Shown here: positions 42,044-51,322 of the stretch, one piece after another
Layout of the letters: every line of letters begins with the position of its first letter
How positions within the stretch are numbered: position 1 is the stretch's first letter
Assembly: GCA_965224815.1 (NCBI GenBank)
Contig: CBDDAF010000003.1
Location: 310,001 to 374,000, forward strand
Length of the DNA: 64,000 nt
Direction: 5' to 3'
From: CAYPEL01 sp036479985
GTDB lineage: Bacteria > Pseudomonadota > Gammaproteobacteria > DSM-19610
Made by a program: the position numbers and the translations under genes
The notes under the pieces: generated by a model
What the model was told of the DNA's origin: nothing
Database searches by the model: none
What the model saw: the letters and a program-made list of their open reading frames with translations, nothing else

Positions 42044-44359
42044 TTGGCACAGGCTCGGCGTAAAAAAAAGCAACCCAATCCACACCGAGTGCGTGTCGCA
42101 AAAGGTTTGCGTGAAGGTGCCTTATGGATATTGGTCGCTGTCGCGATCTATTTATTGCTGTCCTTATTTACATATCATCCAAATGATCCGGGTTGGTCGC
42201 ATTGGGGTCCAGTCGATACGATTGTAAACAAAGGCGGTGTGGTTGGGGCCTGGGTTTCTGACGTGCTGCTCTATTTATTCGGTTACCTGGCCTATCTGTT
42301 TCCCATCATGATTGCCTATAGTGGCTGGTTAGTAGTCAGGGGAGAAACCAGCAGTGGCGGTGTCGATTTTCATGTGTTGAATATCCGCTGGTTGGGATTT
42401 CTGTTAACCATCGCGGCTGGTTGCGGACTGGCTAGTCTTCATTACCATTCCGGGGCGATTAATCTTCCCCTGGATGCCGGTGGAATCATCGGTGATTTGG
42501 TAGGTAATGGGCTTGCCGGTCTATTTAGTTTTACTGGGGCGACCTTGTTTTTACTGGCGTTGTTTCTGGCCGGAGCAACCTTGTTTACCGGCCTGTCCTG
42601 GTTTGACCTGATGGATGTGACGGGTAAATACACCTTGCTCAGCATGGACTGGGTACAGCAAAGCATGTCAGGCATGACCACAGCACTGGCGGGTTACCGA
42701 GCACGGCGGGTACGGCAGGAAAAAGTCAGCGAAAAACTGGAAAGAATCATTCCAGTAAAACGCACCCCCCCTCGTATAGAAGCTGTCATTAAAAAAGTCG
42801 AACCCAGCGAACGTGTCGAGCGTGAACGTCAGGTACTGCTTTTTGATGCGCCACCTGATACCGAATTACCTCCACTGTCTTTATTAAATCCACCTATTGA
42901 GCACAATGAGGGCTACTCAGATGCTGCGCTCGAAGCTATGTCACGTCTGGTCGAAGTTAAACTGCTCGATTTTGGCGTGGAAGTGGAAGTGGTTGCTGTA
43001 CAACCTGGGCCGATCATCACGCGCTTTGAGTTGCAACCCGGTGTGGGTGTCAAAGTCAGCCAGATTAGTAACCTGGACAAGGATCTTGCACGCGCACTGG
43101 CGGCGGTCAGTGTCCGCATAGTTGATGTTATTCCAGGCAAGGACGTCATCGGCTTGGAAATACCCAACGAATCTCGCGAATTAGTCACCTTGAGTGAAAT
43201 TCTTAATTCAGCTGATTTTGACGAATCAACGTCGATATTAACCTTGGCCTTAGGTAAGGATATTGGTGGACAAGCTGTTGTTGCTGACCTCGCGCGCATG
43301 CCGCATTTGCTAGTAGCCGGCACCACAGGTTCTGGTAAATCTGTGGCCGTCAACGCGATGATTCTCAGTTTGTTGTATAAATCTTTACCAAAAGATGTGC
43401 GACTGATCATGATTGATCCGAAGATGCTGGAATTATCAGTCTATGAAGGCATTCCGCATTTGTTGACGCCGGTTGTCACTGACATGAAAGAAGCGGCCAA
43501 CGCGTTGCGCTGGTGTGTTGGTGAAATGGAACGCCGCTATAAACTGATGGCCGCACTGGGTGTCCGAAACATTACGAGTTACAACCGTAAGGTTAAAGAA
43601 GCCATCGACAACGGTGAGCCAATACCCGATCCTTTGTATAAACCCGAAGAAGCACTGGATCCAGAAGCACCCGCACCTGAGTTACAGGCGGTTCCTTTTA
43701 TCGTTGTCATCATTGACGAACTGGCTGACCTGATGATGGTGGTCGACCGTAAGAAAGTGGAAGAACTGATTGCCAGGCTGGCGCAGAAAGCACGTGCCGC
43801 TGGTGTCCATTTGATTCTGGCCACTCAACGCCCTTCGGTTGATGTTATCACTGGTTTAATAAAAGCCAATATTCCCACCCGTATTGCGTTCCAGGTTTCC
43901 TCCAAAATTGATTCGCGAACCATACTCGACCAGAGTGGCGCTGAGCAATTACTGGGGCATGGCGACATGCTGCACCTGCCTCCAGGTTCCGGCTTACCGA
44001 CACGTGTTCACGGTGCCTATGTCGATGATGCAGAAGTGCATCGAGTGGTCGCTCATCTGAAAGGTAACTCTGAACCAGATTACATTGAAGAAATACTGCA
44101 AACCACGACCGATTATTTACCCGGTGGTGGTACGGCAGGTGACAGTGATGATGCTGAAAGTGATCCTTTGTACGATGATGCCGTGCGTATTGTGACTGAA
44201 ACCCGGCGCGCATCAATTTCCGGTGTCCAGCGTAAACTTAAAATTGGCTATAACCGCGCGGCACGAATGATTGAACAAATGGAAGCCGCTGGTGTCGTAA
44301 GTGAACAGCGATCCAGTGGAAACCGGGAGGTTCTGGCTCCACCTCCACCGGAACATTAA
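42044..44359 (+). CDS. ftsK: DNA translocase FtsK
   Basis: A 771-residue division protein. Four N-terminal membrane helices (about residues 25-45, 68-90, 108-128 and 148-172) anchor it at the septum. A short linker leads to the motor with Walker A 'GTTGSGKS' (426-433) and 'FIVVIIDELADLMMVV' (Walker B). The gamma domain at the end ('DDAVRIVTETRRASISGVQR', 'GYNRAARMIEQMEAAGVVS') reads KOPS sites on DNA. The start is a TTG; no nearer ATG exists. Its stop TAA lies in the outer end (ATTAAGGAAGC) of repeat copy 9. Confidence 0.96.
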   Translation: MAQARRKKKQPNPHRVRVAKGLREGALWILVAVAIYLLLSLFTYHPNDPGWSHWGPVDTIVNKGGVVGAWVSDVLLYLFGYLAYLFPIMIAYSGWLVVRGETSSGGVDFHVLNIRWLGFLLTIAAGCGLASLHYHSGAINLPLDAGGIIGDLVGNGLAGLFSFTGATLFLLALFLAGATLFTGLSWFDLMDVTGKYTLLSMDWVQQSMSGMTTALAGYRARRVRQEKVSEKLERIIPVKRTPPRIEAVIKKVEPSERVERERQVLLFDAPPDTELPPLSLLNPPIEHNEGYSDAALEAMSRLVEVKLLDFGVEVEVVAVQPGPIITRFELQPGVGVKVSQISNLDKDLARALAAVSVRIVDVIPGKDVIGLEIPNESRELVTLSEILNSADFDESTSILTLALGKDIGGQAVVADLARMPHLLVAGTTGSGKSVAVNAMILSLLYKSLPKDVRLIMIDPKMLELSVYEGIPHLLTPVVTDMKEAANALRWCVGEMERRYKLMAALGVRNITSYNRKVKEAIDNGEPIPDPLYKPEEALDPEAPAPELQAVPFIVVIIDELADLMMVVDRKKVEELIARLAQKARAAGVHLILATQRPSVDVITGLIKANIPTRIAFQVSSKIDSRTILDQSGAEQLLGHGDMLHLPPGSGLPTRVHGAYVDDAEVHRVVAHLKGNSEPDYIEEILQTTTDYLPGGGTAGDSDDAESDPLYDDAVRIVTETRRASISGVQRKLKIGYNRAARMIEQMEAAGVVSEQRSSGNREVLAPPPPEH

Positions 44360-44503
44360 GGAAGCTCTGATTAATTTATGCATCTTGTCATTTTGAACCG
44401 TGAAGAATCTGTAGGAGCGGCTTTAGCCGCGATGAACACTGCGCCCCATCGCGGCTAAAGCCGCTCCTACAGATTCTCGCTAAATTAATCAGAGGTTCCT
44501 TAA
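44356..44503. repeat. Palindromic repeat copy 9, best-preserved full element (CTTTAG/CTAAAG subtype)
   Basis: The outer arms (left 44356-44378, right 44481-44503) match at 22 of 23 positions; they begin TTAAGGAAGCTCTG and end GGTTCCTTAA. Inside lie a long arm (TGCATCTTGTCATTTTGAAC) on the left, the core hairpin (44405-44476) and a short arm (TTCTCGCTAAATTAATC) on the right. The element fills the gap between ftsK and lolA almost exactly. Confidence 0.93.
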
Positions 44504-44505
44504 TT

Positions 44506-45156
44506 ATGAATGCATCCAGTCTTCACATAAACCGATTGACAACACTGCTTTTTTTACTGCTATTTTCAACCCTGATTAATGCCGTTGAAAAATCCCCGGC
44601 CAACAATAAAGCTGTCTACCAATATTTCTCAACACTTGATTCCTTTCACGCAAACTTTACCCAAACAGTAAAGGACAGTGATGGAGAAGACATTCAACAA
44701 TCTGAAGGTGAAGTCTGGATCCAGCGGCCGGGAAAATTTCGCTGGAATTACCGGTCGCCCTACAAACAGGAGGTCGTGGCTAACGGAGTTGAGTTATGGA
44801 CATTCGATCCTGAGCTTGAACAGGCCACAGTAAAGCCTATTGATCAGGTGCTGTCAGTGACTCCCGCTATGTTATTGAGTGGTGCCAGGAAATTGCACGA
44901 GATTGCTACTATCCACAGCAAGGGTGTTCACCAGGGGCAGAACTGGTATCAGGTATTGCCGCTGGAAATTGATGAAACGGTTGATCAGGTGCAGTTGGCT
45001 TTTGTAGATAAACAGCTGTCTGCCATTCGCGTCAATGACAGCTTTGGAAATACCACGACTATACAATTCAGCAAGCAGAAAAAAAATAAAGCATTGTCTG
45101 GCGATTTGTTTTCTATTGAACTTCCGGAAGGCACCGATATTCTCGGGGCTGACTAA
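44506..45156 (+). CDS. lolA: Outer-membrane lipoprotein chaperone LolA
   Basis: A 216-residue periplasmic carrier that takes lipoproteins from LolCDE to LolB. The signal peptide is residues 1-26. Conserved blocks: 'FHANFTQTVKDSDGEDIQQS', 'GEVWIQRPGKFRWNYRSPYK', 'QEVVANGVELWTFDPELEQA' and the end 'FSIELPEGTDIL'. The order ftsK-lolA-rarA is conserved in gammaproteobacteria. The only Shine-Dalgarno-like sequence (AGAGG) belongs to the right outer arm of repeat copy 9. Its stop overlaps the rarA start by one base. Confidence 0.95.
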   Translation: MNASSLHINRLTTLLFLLLFSTLINAVEKSPANNKAVYQYFSTLDSFHANFTQTVKDSDGEDIQQSEGEVWIQRPGKFRWNYRSPYKQEVVANGVELWTFDPELEQATVKPIDQVLSVTPAMLLSGARKLHEIATIHSKGVHQGQNWYQVLPLEIDETVDQVQLAFVDKQLSAIRVNDSFGNTTTIQFSKQKKNKALSGDLFSIELPEGTDILGAD

Positions 45157-46472
45157 TGTCTGAGGCCGTTGCTGACGAATTCAGGCCGTTAGCAGATCGC
45201 ATGCGTCCGCGTACGCTGGATGAGTTTTTCGGACAGCGTCACTTGATAGGCACCGGCAAACCTTTACGTACGGCAATTGAACGTGATCAGTTGCATAGCA
45301 TGGTCTTATGGGGGCCGCCTGGAACGGGTAAAACCACCCTTGCACGATTGATTGCAAACAATGCTGGAGCAGAGTTTGTTGCCTTGTCAGCGGTTCTCGC
45401 TGGCGTCAAAGATGTGCGCGCTACGGTTGAGATTGCTCAACAAAGACATCAAGTTGAACATCGTCAAACTCTATTATTTGTGGACGAAGTGCACCGATTT
45501 AATAAAGGGCAACAGGATGCATTTTTACCTTTTGTAGAAGATGGCACGTTGTTGTTCATCGGAGCAACGACCGAGAACCCTTCGTTTGAACTGAATAATG
45601 CGCTCCTGTCCCGCACCCGAACCTATGTTTTAAAGCAACTGAGTTCTGACGAACTTATTGAGATTCTAAAACAGGCGCTGGCTGACCCGAAGCGTGGTTT
45701 TGGTAAACGCAAAATTGATATCTCAGATAAACAGCTTGCCACACTCGCCGATACGGCAGACGGTGATGCGCGACGTTGTTTAACCATGCTCGAATTGGCA
45801 ATTGATCTGGCTTCTGATAACGATGATCAAATATCGGATGACTTGATTGAAAATGTCATCGTGGGTGGTGTGCGTCGTTTTGATAAAGGCGGTGAAGCCT
45901 TTTACGATCAGATATCTGCTTTGCATAAATCCGTGCGTGGGTCTTCACCCGATGGGGCGTTGTACTGGCTGACAAGAATGCTCGATGGCGGCTGTGATGC
46001 TTTGTATATTGCCCGCCGTGTGGTGCGTATGGCATCTGAAGATATTGGCAATGCAGATCCGAGAGCACTGACGCTGGCATTGAATGCCTGGGATGTACAG
46101 GAAAGATTGGGCAGCCCGGAAGGGGAGCTGGCGATTGCCCAAGCGGTGATTTATATGGCCTGTGCCGCTAAAAGTAACGCTGTGTATTCGGCTTATAAAA
46201 CCGCGATGAAGGATGTTCGCAGTAGCAGTTCGAAAGAAGTTCCGATTCATTTGCGTAATGCGCCCACCCGTTTGATGAAAGAGCTGGGCTATGGGAAGGC
46301 TTACCGTTACGCACATGACGAACCCGAAGGCTATGCGGCAGGAGAAAGTTATTTTCCGGAAGGTATGGAACAGACCCAGTACTACCATCCGGTTGACCGT
46401 GGTCTGGAATTAAAAATCAGGGAAAAGCTTGCCCACCTGCGCGAACTGGATCGTCTTCATAAACCCGGTTAA
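45156..46472 (+). CDS. rarA: Replication-associated recombination protein A (RarA/MgsA)
   Basis: A 438-residue AAA+ ATPase of the WRNIP1 family that acts at stalled forks. Walker A 'GPPGTGKT' is at 53-60. 'LLFVDEVHRFNKGQQDAFLP' is Walker B with sensor region, and 'GATTENPSFELNNALLSRTR' holds the Arg finger. The C-terminal part ('KSVRGSSPDGALYWLTRML', 'DAWDVQERLG'-like) is the tetramerisation domain. Translationally coupled to lolA (TAATG). Confidence 0.96.
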   Translation: MSEAVADEFRPLADRMRPRTLDEFFGQRHLIGTGKPLRTAIERDQLHSMVLWGPPGTGKTTLARLIANNAGAEFVALSAVLAGVKDVRATVEIAQQRHQVEHRQTLLFVDEVHRFNKGQQDAFLPFVEDGTLLFIGATTENPSFELNNALLSRTRTYVLKQLSSDELIEILKQALADPKRGFGKRKIDISDKQLATLADTADGDARRCLTMLELAIDLASDNDDQISDDLIENVIVGGVRRFDKGGEAFYDQISALHKSVRGSSPDGALYWLTRMLDGGCDALYIARRVVRMASEDIGNADPRALTLALNAWDVQERLGSPEGELAIAQAVIYMACAAKSNAVYSAYKTAMKDVRSSSSKEVPIHLRNAPTRLMKELGYGKAYRYAHDEPEGYAAGESYFPEGMEQTQYYHPVDRGLELKIREKLAHLRELDRLHKPG

Positions 46473-46526
46473 TTTTTCGTTGCCACAATATCCCAACTAT
46501 CTTCGTGATTTGATAGACTTGTTTGC

Positions 46527-46919
46527 ATGAACCTGATTATTGCCATTGCTGCTGGAGGTGCTTCCGGCGCCTTGTTACGCTATTGGCTGTCTAATGCGAC
46601 TTATGCAGTGCTGGGCAGGGGGTTTCCCTATGGGACGCTGGCCGTGAACCTGTTGGGTTGCCTGTTAATGGGATTTCTAACGATATGGCTTATGGAGCGG
46701 ACGAGTGCGGGTCCTGTAATGCGGGCTTTTTTGTTAATTGGTCTATTAGGTGCCTTTACTACATTTTCGACATTTTCCATTGAGACGATGACCCTGATTG
46801 AATCCGGTCAACTCACCAAAGCAGTGCTGAATATGTTGTTAAGTGTCGTACTTTGTGTAACAGCGACTGCTTGTGGTTTACTGATAGGCAGGCAGTTGTT
46901 AATGGGTGACAACCTGTAG
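46527..46919 (+). CDS. crcB: Fluoride channel Fluc/CrcB
   Basis: A 130-residue inner-membrane protein with four helices that exports fluoride as a dual-topology dimer. Signature pieces: 'GGASGALLRYWLS', 'GTLAVNLLGCLLMGF' (with the key Asn) and 'GLLGAFTTFSTFSIETM'. No fluoride riboswitch is visible in the 54-base upstream gap. The stop codon is the TAG of CTGTAG in repeat copy 10, so the last residues ('DNL') abut repeat DNA. Confidence 0.94.
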   Translation: MNLIIAIAAGGASGALLRYWLSNATYAVLGRGFPYGTLAVNLLGCLLMGFLTIWLMERTSAGPVMRAFLLIGLLGAFTTFSTFSIETMTLIESGQLTKAVLNMLLSVVLCVTATACGLLIGRQLLMGDNL

Positions 46920-46979
46920 GAGCGACTTTAGCCGCGATGAACACAACGCACCCCATCGCGGCTAAAGCCGCTCCTACAG
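46914..46979. repeat. Palindromic repeat copy 10 (CTTTAG/CTAAAG subtype)
   Basis: The left arm has a G-to-A change (GAGCGACTTTAG). It supplies the crcB stop. The right flank keeps only traces of an outer arm (AAATTAATTAAT, ACCTCTGA) before serS. Confidence 0.94.
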
Positions 46980-47024
46980 TTTTTTGAGCATAAATTAATT
47001 AATAAATACGAGAGAGACCTCTGA

Positions 47025-48308
47025 ATGCTGGATCCGAAAAAACTTCGCGGCGACATTGAATCTGTATCTGCACAACTTGCCAAACGTGGTTATCAACTTG
47101 ATGTAACAGAATTTGCCAGTCTCGAAGAGCGCCGCAAAGCGATACAGATGCGCACAGAGGAATTACAGGCCGAGCGTAATAGCCAATCAAAGTCTATCGG
47201 TAAGGCAAAAGCTGCAGGCGAGGATATCCAGCCATTGCTGAATGCCGTAGCGGGTCTGGGAGAACAATTAGATTCTGCGAAACATGAACTAGACGAAGTC
47301 CAGGCTGAACTCAATGATCTTCTCATGGGGATTCCTAATATCCCTCACGAGTCGGTGCCAGAAGGCAAAAATGAAAACGATAACATCGAAGTGCGTCGCT
47401 GGGGTGAGCCGGTTAAGTTTTCCTATGAGCCACTGGATCATGTTGATATAGGCGGAAAACTGTCAGGCATGGATTTTGAAGTTGCAGCCAAGTTGTCCGG
47501 TTCACGTTTTGTGGTGTTGTCAGGATCCATCGCAAGTCTACATCGTGCCTTGATACAATTTATGCTGGATACCCATACCCGGGAACATGGTTACGAAGAA
47601 GTCTACGTGCCGTATCTGGTTAATGCGGACAGTTTACGGGGCACAGGGCAGCTACCAAAGTTTGAAGAAGACTTATTCGTAACAACCGGCGAAAATAAGT
47701 ATTACCTGATACCCACTGCCGAGGTACCGTTAACCAATATTGCCCGCGATGAAATCCTGGATGCTGATCAATTACCCAAACGAATGACAGCTCATACACC
47801 CTGTTTTCGTTCCGAAGCCGGTTCCTATGGCAAAGATACCCGGGGTTTAATCCGCCAACACCAATTTGAAAAAGTCGAAATGGTGCAACTGGTCAAACCG
47901 GAAGACTCCTATAATATATTAGAGGAATTGACGGGTCACGCTGAGACAATTCTACAAAAACTGGGCTTACCCTATCGTATGATTACCCTGTGTGGTGGAG
48001 ATTTGGGTTTTTCAGCAGCCAAAACCTATGACCTGGAAGTTTGGCTACCGGCCCAAAACTGTTTCCGGGAAATATCCTCATGCAGTAATTTCGAGGATTT
48101 CCAGGCGCGGCGTATGCAGGCTCGCTGGCGTAACCCAGCCACCAAAAAGCCAGAGTTGTTACATACCGTGAATGGTTCCGGACTGGCCGTCGGCCGAACC
48201 TTGGTGGCGGTGCTGGAAAATTATCAACAAGAAGACGGATCTGTCAAAATTCCTGATGTATTACAAGGCTATATGGCCGGACAAACGGTGCTTGAAGCCA
48301 AAAAATAG
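47025..48308 (+). CDS. serS: Serine-tRNA ligase
   Basis: A 427-residue class II aminoacyl-tRNA synthetase. The N-terminal coiled-coil arm (about residues 27-100) binds the long arm of tRNA-Ser. Motif 2 is 'TPCFRSEAGSYGKDTRGLIR' and motif 3 'VNGSGLAVGRTLVAVLENYQ'. 'TAEVPLTNI' is the TxE loop that recognises serine. The length matches E. coli SerRS (430 aa). The gene order rarA-crcB-serS is common in gammaproteobacteria. Confidence 0.97.
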   Translation: MLDPKKLRGDIESVSAQLAKRGYQLDVTEFASLEERRKAIQMRTEELQAERNSQSKSIGKAKAAGEDIQPLLNAVAGLGEQLDSAKHELDEVQAELNDLLMGIPNIPHESVPEGKNENDNIEVRRWGEPVKFSYEPLDHVDIGGKLSGMDFEVAAKLSGSRFVVLSGSIASLHRALIQFMLDTHTREHGYEEVYVPYLVNADSLRGTGQLPKFEEDLFVTTGENKYYLIPTAEVPLTNIARDEILDADQLPKRMTAHTPCFRSEAGSYGKDTRGLIRQHQFEKVEMVQLVKPEDSYNILEELTGHAETILQKLGLPYRMITLCGGDLGFSAAKTYDLEVWLPAQNCFREISSCSNFEDFQARRMQARWRNPATKKPELLHTVNGSGLAVGRTLVAVLENYQQEDGSVKIPDVLQGYMAGQTVLEAKK

Positions 48309-48456
48309 CTGCTAATCTGTAGTCAGATGGCAACAGAATTTGGGTTGCCGTTTATCAAACTCCTATCCTTCATAATATCTCCTAAACTCACCCGTGGGTG
48401 GGCCGCTATCTTGCCGAGGTATAAAGGAAATCACCTACGGAATAGAGTAAATCTAG

Positions 48457-51276
48457 ATGGCTCATATGGGCGCTGCAAATAATAATCAATCTGGTCTAAT
48501 AGTATTGGAACTAACAACACATGCCTTGTCAGGAGGCTTGTTGTGTCTGATGTTAGTAAATTTTGTGAGTTCTGAAGAACTTATTAAGATTGCTGCTGTT
48601 TTGACTGTGTTTACTTTGCTACGTATTGCTTCTACTTTTTCGTTCAAAAGCCATACAACGTCCAGTACATCGTCAATGATGTCTGACAGTTATGGCTATC
48701 GGCCAAAAAGCAATCAAGTTCTGTCAGTGTTAGGGCTTGGTTTGGCCTGGGCGGGTATATCCATACTATTGGAAAATTTATCTGCTCTTCCAATCGGCGC
48801 ATTTTATGTAATGCCGGTGTTAACCGTTGGTGCAGCACTGGCAATTTATACCGGGTCAGCTCTAAATACGCAGCTCCTGTTATGGTTTGGGTTTTGTGCC
48901 TATGCGCCTCCTGCCTATTGGTTCATCTACAAAAATCAATATGAAATCGCTGCAGTATGGTTATTTTTACTGTTCGTGCTGACCATACTTTCGAGAGCCA
49001 GCAAACATATCGATGAATTATTAATGCGGTTTCAACGTCTGTATGGCGGCAGTACCAAGCTGGTGGCTGATCTCTCAGAAGCTCGAAATAAAGCGGTGCA
49101 ATCTCAGCACCTGGCTCAAAGAGCCAGAGAAGAAATGCAGGTAGAAGTCAAAGAAAGAAAAAAAGCAGAAGAAAGAATTAAAGCATCAGAAATAGAACTG
49201 AGCCGTATCCTCGAAGATATGATGGACACCTGTTTTCAAATAGACATCGATGGCAGCATCATTCGTATGTCACATTCAGCTGAAAAACTACTTGGCTATA
49301 ACAGAGAAGAAATCATGGCGCGGAACTGGAGTGATTTTTTCCCAAGCCAGGAAGGTTATGAGAAATTTATTGCTGCGGCAGACAGTAGTTTCGGTACTTT
49401 ACTCAATCATGAAATATGTCTTCAGCATAAGGACGGTCAGGATGTTTGGGTTACACTGAATGCCCACTATCGTTATAACGAACATGGTAGACCAGAAGGT
49501 ATAGAAGGGGTTGCGCGCGATACCACGGAATCAAGACTCGCCAGGGAAATACTTTTCAAAGAAAAAGAATTATGGAAAATTACACTGGATTCAATTGCTG
49601 ACGGTGTTATTACAACTGACCTTGAAGGCAGTGTTATTTATCTTAACAATGTTGCTGAAACTAAAACTGGTTGGAGCAAGGAAAAAGCCAATAATCAGCC
49701 ATTAGAAAATGTATTAAAGCTGGTCAATGAAAAAGATGATGCACCCATAAAATTACCCGTCTCAACCTGGCTTAAAGATGGTATAAAAGCCTCGCTTGAA
49801 GAACCTGCAGACCTGCAGACACGTAATAATGAAGAAAGATGTTCAATTGAGTTAACAGGCGCTCCAATTCGAGATTCGAAATCACAGATTATTGGTTCTG
49901 TGACCGTTTTTCATGACGTCACCAAATTGCGAGCATTAACTACTCAGTTATCTTATCAGGCTACACATGATGCCTTAACTGGACTCATTAACCGGGTAGC
50001 CTTTGATGCGCATCTGGAGCAAGCAATTCATAGTGCAGGTCGCAGTGAAAAAACCCATGCACTATTTTATATGGATCTCGACCAGTTCAAAATTGTAAAC
50101 GATACCTGTGGGCATGCGGCAGGGGATGAATTACTGATTCAAATTACCAGTCTGATTCGGGATACTTTGCGTGAATCTGATCTATTGGCCAGGCTTGGTG
50201 GAGATGAGTTCGGGGTGCTTCTGACAGGTTGCTCGCTTTCAAAAGCAGAAGAGATTGCGGAAAGTTTACGTAAGCTGGTCGAAGATTACCGCTTTCCATG
50301 GGAAGACCGGGTATTTCGAATCGGTGCAAGTATAGGTGTCGTTCCCATTACTGATTCGGAAACCAGTCTTACAGAGTTATTAAAAGCTGTTGATACGGCC
50401 TGTTATGTCGCGAAAGAAAACGGCCGTAACCAGGTTCACGTTTCGTTACCTGATGACACGGCTGCTGCTGCACATCATGGACAAATGCAGTGGATGCAGC
50501 GTATACAGCATGCGATTGAACATGATGAGTTTGTGCTTTATGGGCAACCCATATTTGATATTAGTGGTGATGCATATAAATGTCATCACGTTGAAATTCT
50601 ATTGCGTTTGGTCGAAGCAAAAGGTACAGATGTAGAGCGGATTATCCCTCCTAATGCCTTTATACCTGCTGCAGAACGGTATCATATTATGCCTGCAGTT
50701 GACCGCTGGGTTATTAGAAAAGCCCTGAGCTGGCTGTCGGAATCTGAATCAAGTGCCAGGAGTGATTTGATTTACACCATCAATTTATCTGGCCAGTCAC
50801 TCTCTGACACGGGCATGTTTGATTATATTTCCAAACAGATCAAAGCGACGGGTGTTAACCCAAAACGTATATGTTTTGAAATAACCGAAAGCGCAGTCAT
50901 CGCTAACATGAACGTAGCCCAACAATTTGTTAAAGATCTACGCGCACTGGGTTGTCTGATGGCGCTGGATGATTTTGGTGCTGGTCTGAGCACCTTTGAA
51001 TATTTGAAGCAGTTGCCAGTTGATTTTGTGAAACTCGATGGATCTATGATTCGTGATGTCGCCAGCAGCCGCATCAGCCAGGCAATGGTGCACGCAGTTA
51101 ATTATGTCGCGCATGAAATGGGTATGAAATCGGTCGCAGAATATGCGGAGTCTGATGAAATCATTGCGGCACTCCAAAAACTTTCAATAGACTATGCCCA
51201 GGGCCATGCGCTCGGAAAACCAGAACCCTTATACGAATCTGTACCCACCGAGTTACTCATTAAAGAAGGCGTTTAA
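48457..51276 (+). CDS. Membrane PAS-PAS-GGDEF-EAL protein
   Basis: A 939-residue protein. The first 180 residues contain five or six hydrophobic helices, like an integral-membrane sensor. A coiled coil (about 205-250), two PAS domains (about 250-360 and 370-490), GGDEF (GGDEF at 581-585, RxxD inhibitory site RESD at 572-575) and a C-terminal EAL-type domain follow. The EAL motif is 'EILLRL' (713-718), with 'TINLSG', 'FEITES', 'DDFGAG' and 'AEYAES' retained. It ends 'QGHALGKPEPL', like the first GGDEF/EAL protein in the window. A signal-responsive cyclic di-GMP enzyme; the ligand is unknown. It is convergent with the carboxylase gene through a shared hairpin. Confidence 0.92.
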   Translation: MAHMGAANNNQSGLIVLELTTHALSGGLLCLMLVNFVSSEELIKIAAVLTVFTLLRIASTFSFKSHTTSSTSSMMSDSYGYRPKSNQVLSVLGLGLAWAGISILLENLSALPIGAFYVMPVLTVGAALAIYTGSALNTQLLLWFGFCAYAPPAYWFIYKNQYEIAAVWLFLLFVLTILSRASKHIDELLMRFQRLYGGSTKLVADLSEARNKAVQSQHLAQRAREEMQVEVKERKKAEERIKASEIELSRILEDMMDTCFQIDIDGSIIRMSHSAEKLLGYNREEIMARNWSDFFPSQEGYEKFIAAADSSFGTLLNHEICLQHKDGQDVWVTLNAHYRYNEHGRPEGIEGVARDTTESRLAREILFKEKELWKITLDSIADGVITTDLEGSVIYLNNVAETKTGWSKEKANNQPLENVLKLVNEKDDAPIKLPVSTWLKDGIKASLEEPADLQTRNNEERCSIELTGAPIRDSKSQIIGSVTVFHDVTKLRALTTQLSYQATHDALTGLINRVAFDAHLEQAIHSAGRSEKTHALFYMDLDQFKIVNDTCGHAAGDELLIQITSLIRDTLRESDLLARLGGDEFGVLLTGCSLSKAEEIAESLRKLVEDYRFPWEDRVFRIGASIGVVPITDSETSLTELLKAVDTACYVAKENGRNQVHVSLPDDTAAAAHHGQMQWMQRIQHAIEHDEFVLYGQPIFDISGDAYKCHHVEILLRLVEAKGTDVERIIPPNAFIPAAERYHIMPAVDRWVIRKALSWLSESESSARSDLIYTINLSGQSLSDTGMFDYISKQIKATGVNPKRICFEITESAVIANMNVAQQFVKDLRALGCLMALDDFGAGLSTFEYLKQLPVDFVKLDGSMIRDVASSRISQAMVHAVNYVAHEMGMKSVAEYAESDEIIAALQKLSIDYAQGHALGKPEPLYESVPTELLIKEGV

Positions 51277-51292
51277 CTATTTCCCTCATTAA

Positions 51293-51322
51293 TCAGGAAA
51301 ATTGAAGGCTCAATTTTCCTGA
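51293..51322. terminator. Perfect hairpin between convergent genes
   Basis: Arms TCAGGAAAATTGA and TCAATTTTCCTGA (13 bp) enclose AGGC. It overlaps the last codons and stop of the leftward carboxylase gene and lies 17 bases after the GGDEF/EAL stop. It could end both transcripts, although no long T-tract follows. Confidence 0.65.

Noticed and set aside
46473..46526. Fluoride riboswitch before crcB
   Set aside because: The gap is only 54 bases and shows no pseudoknot-like pairing.
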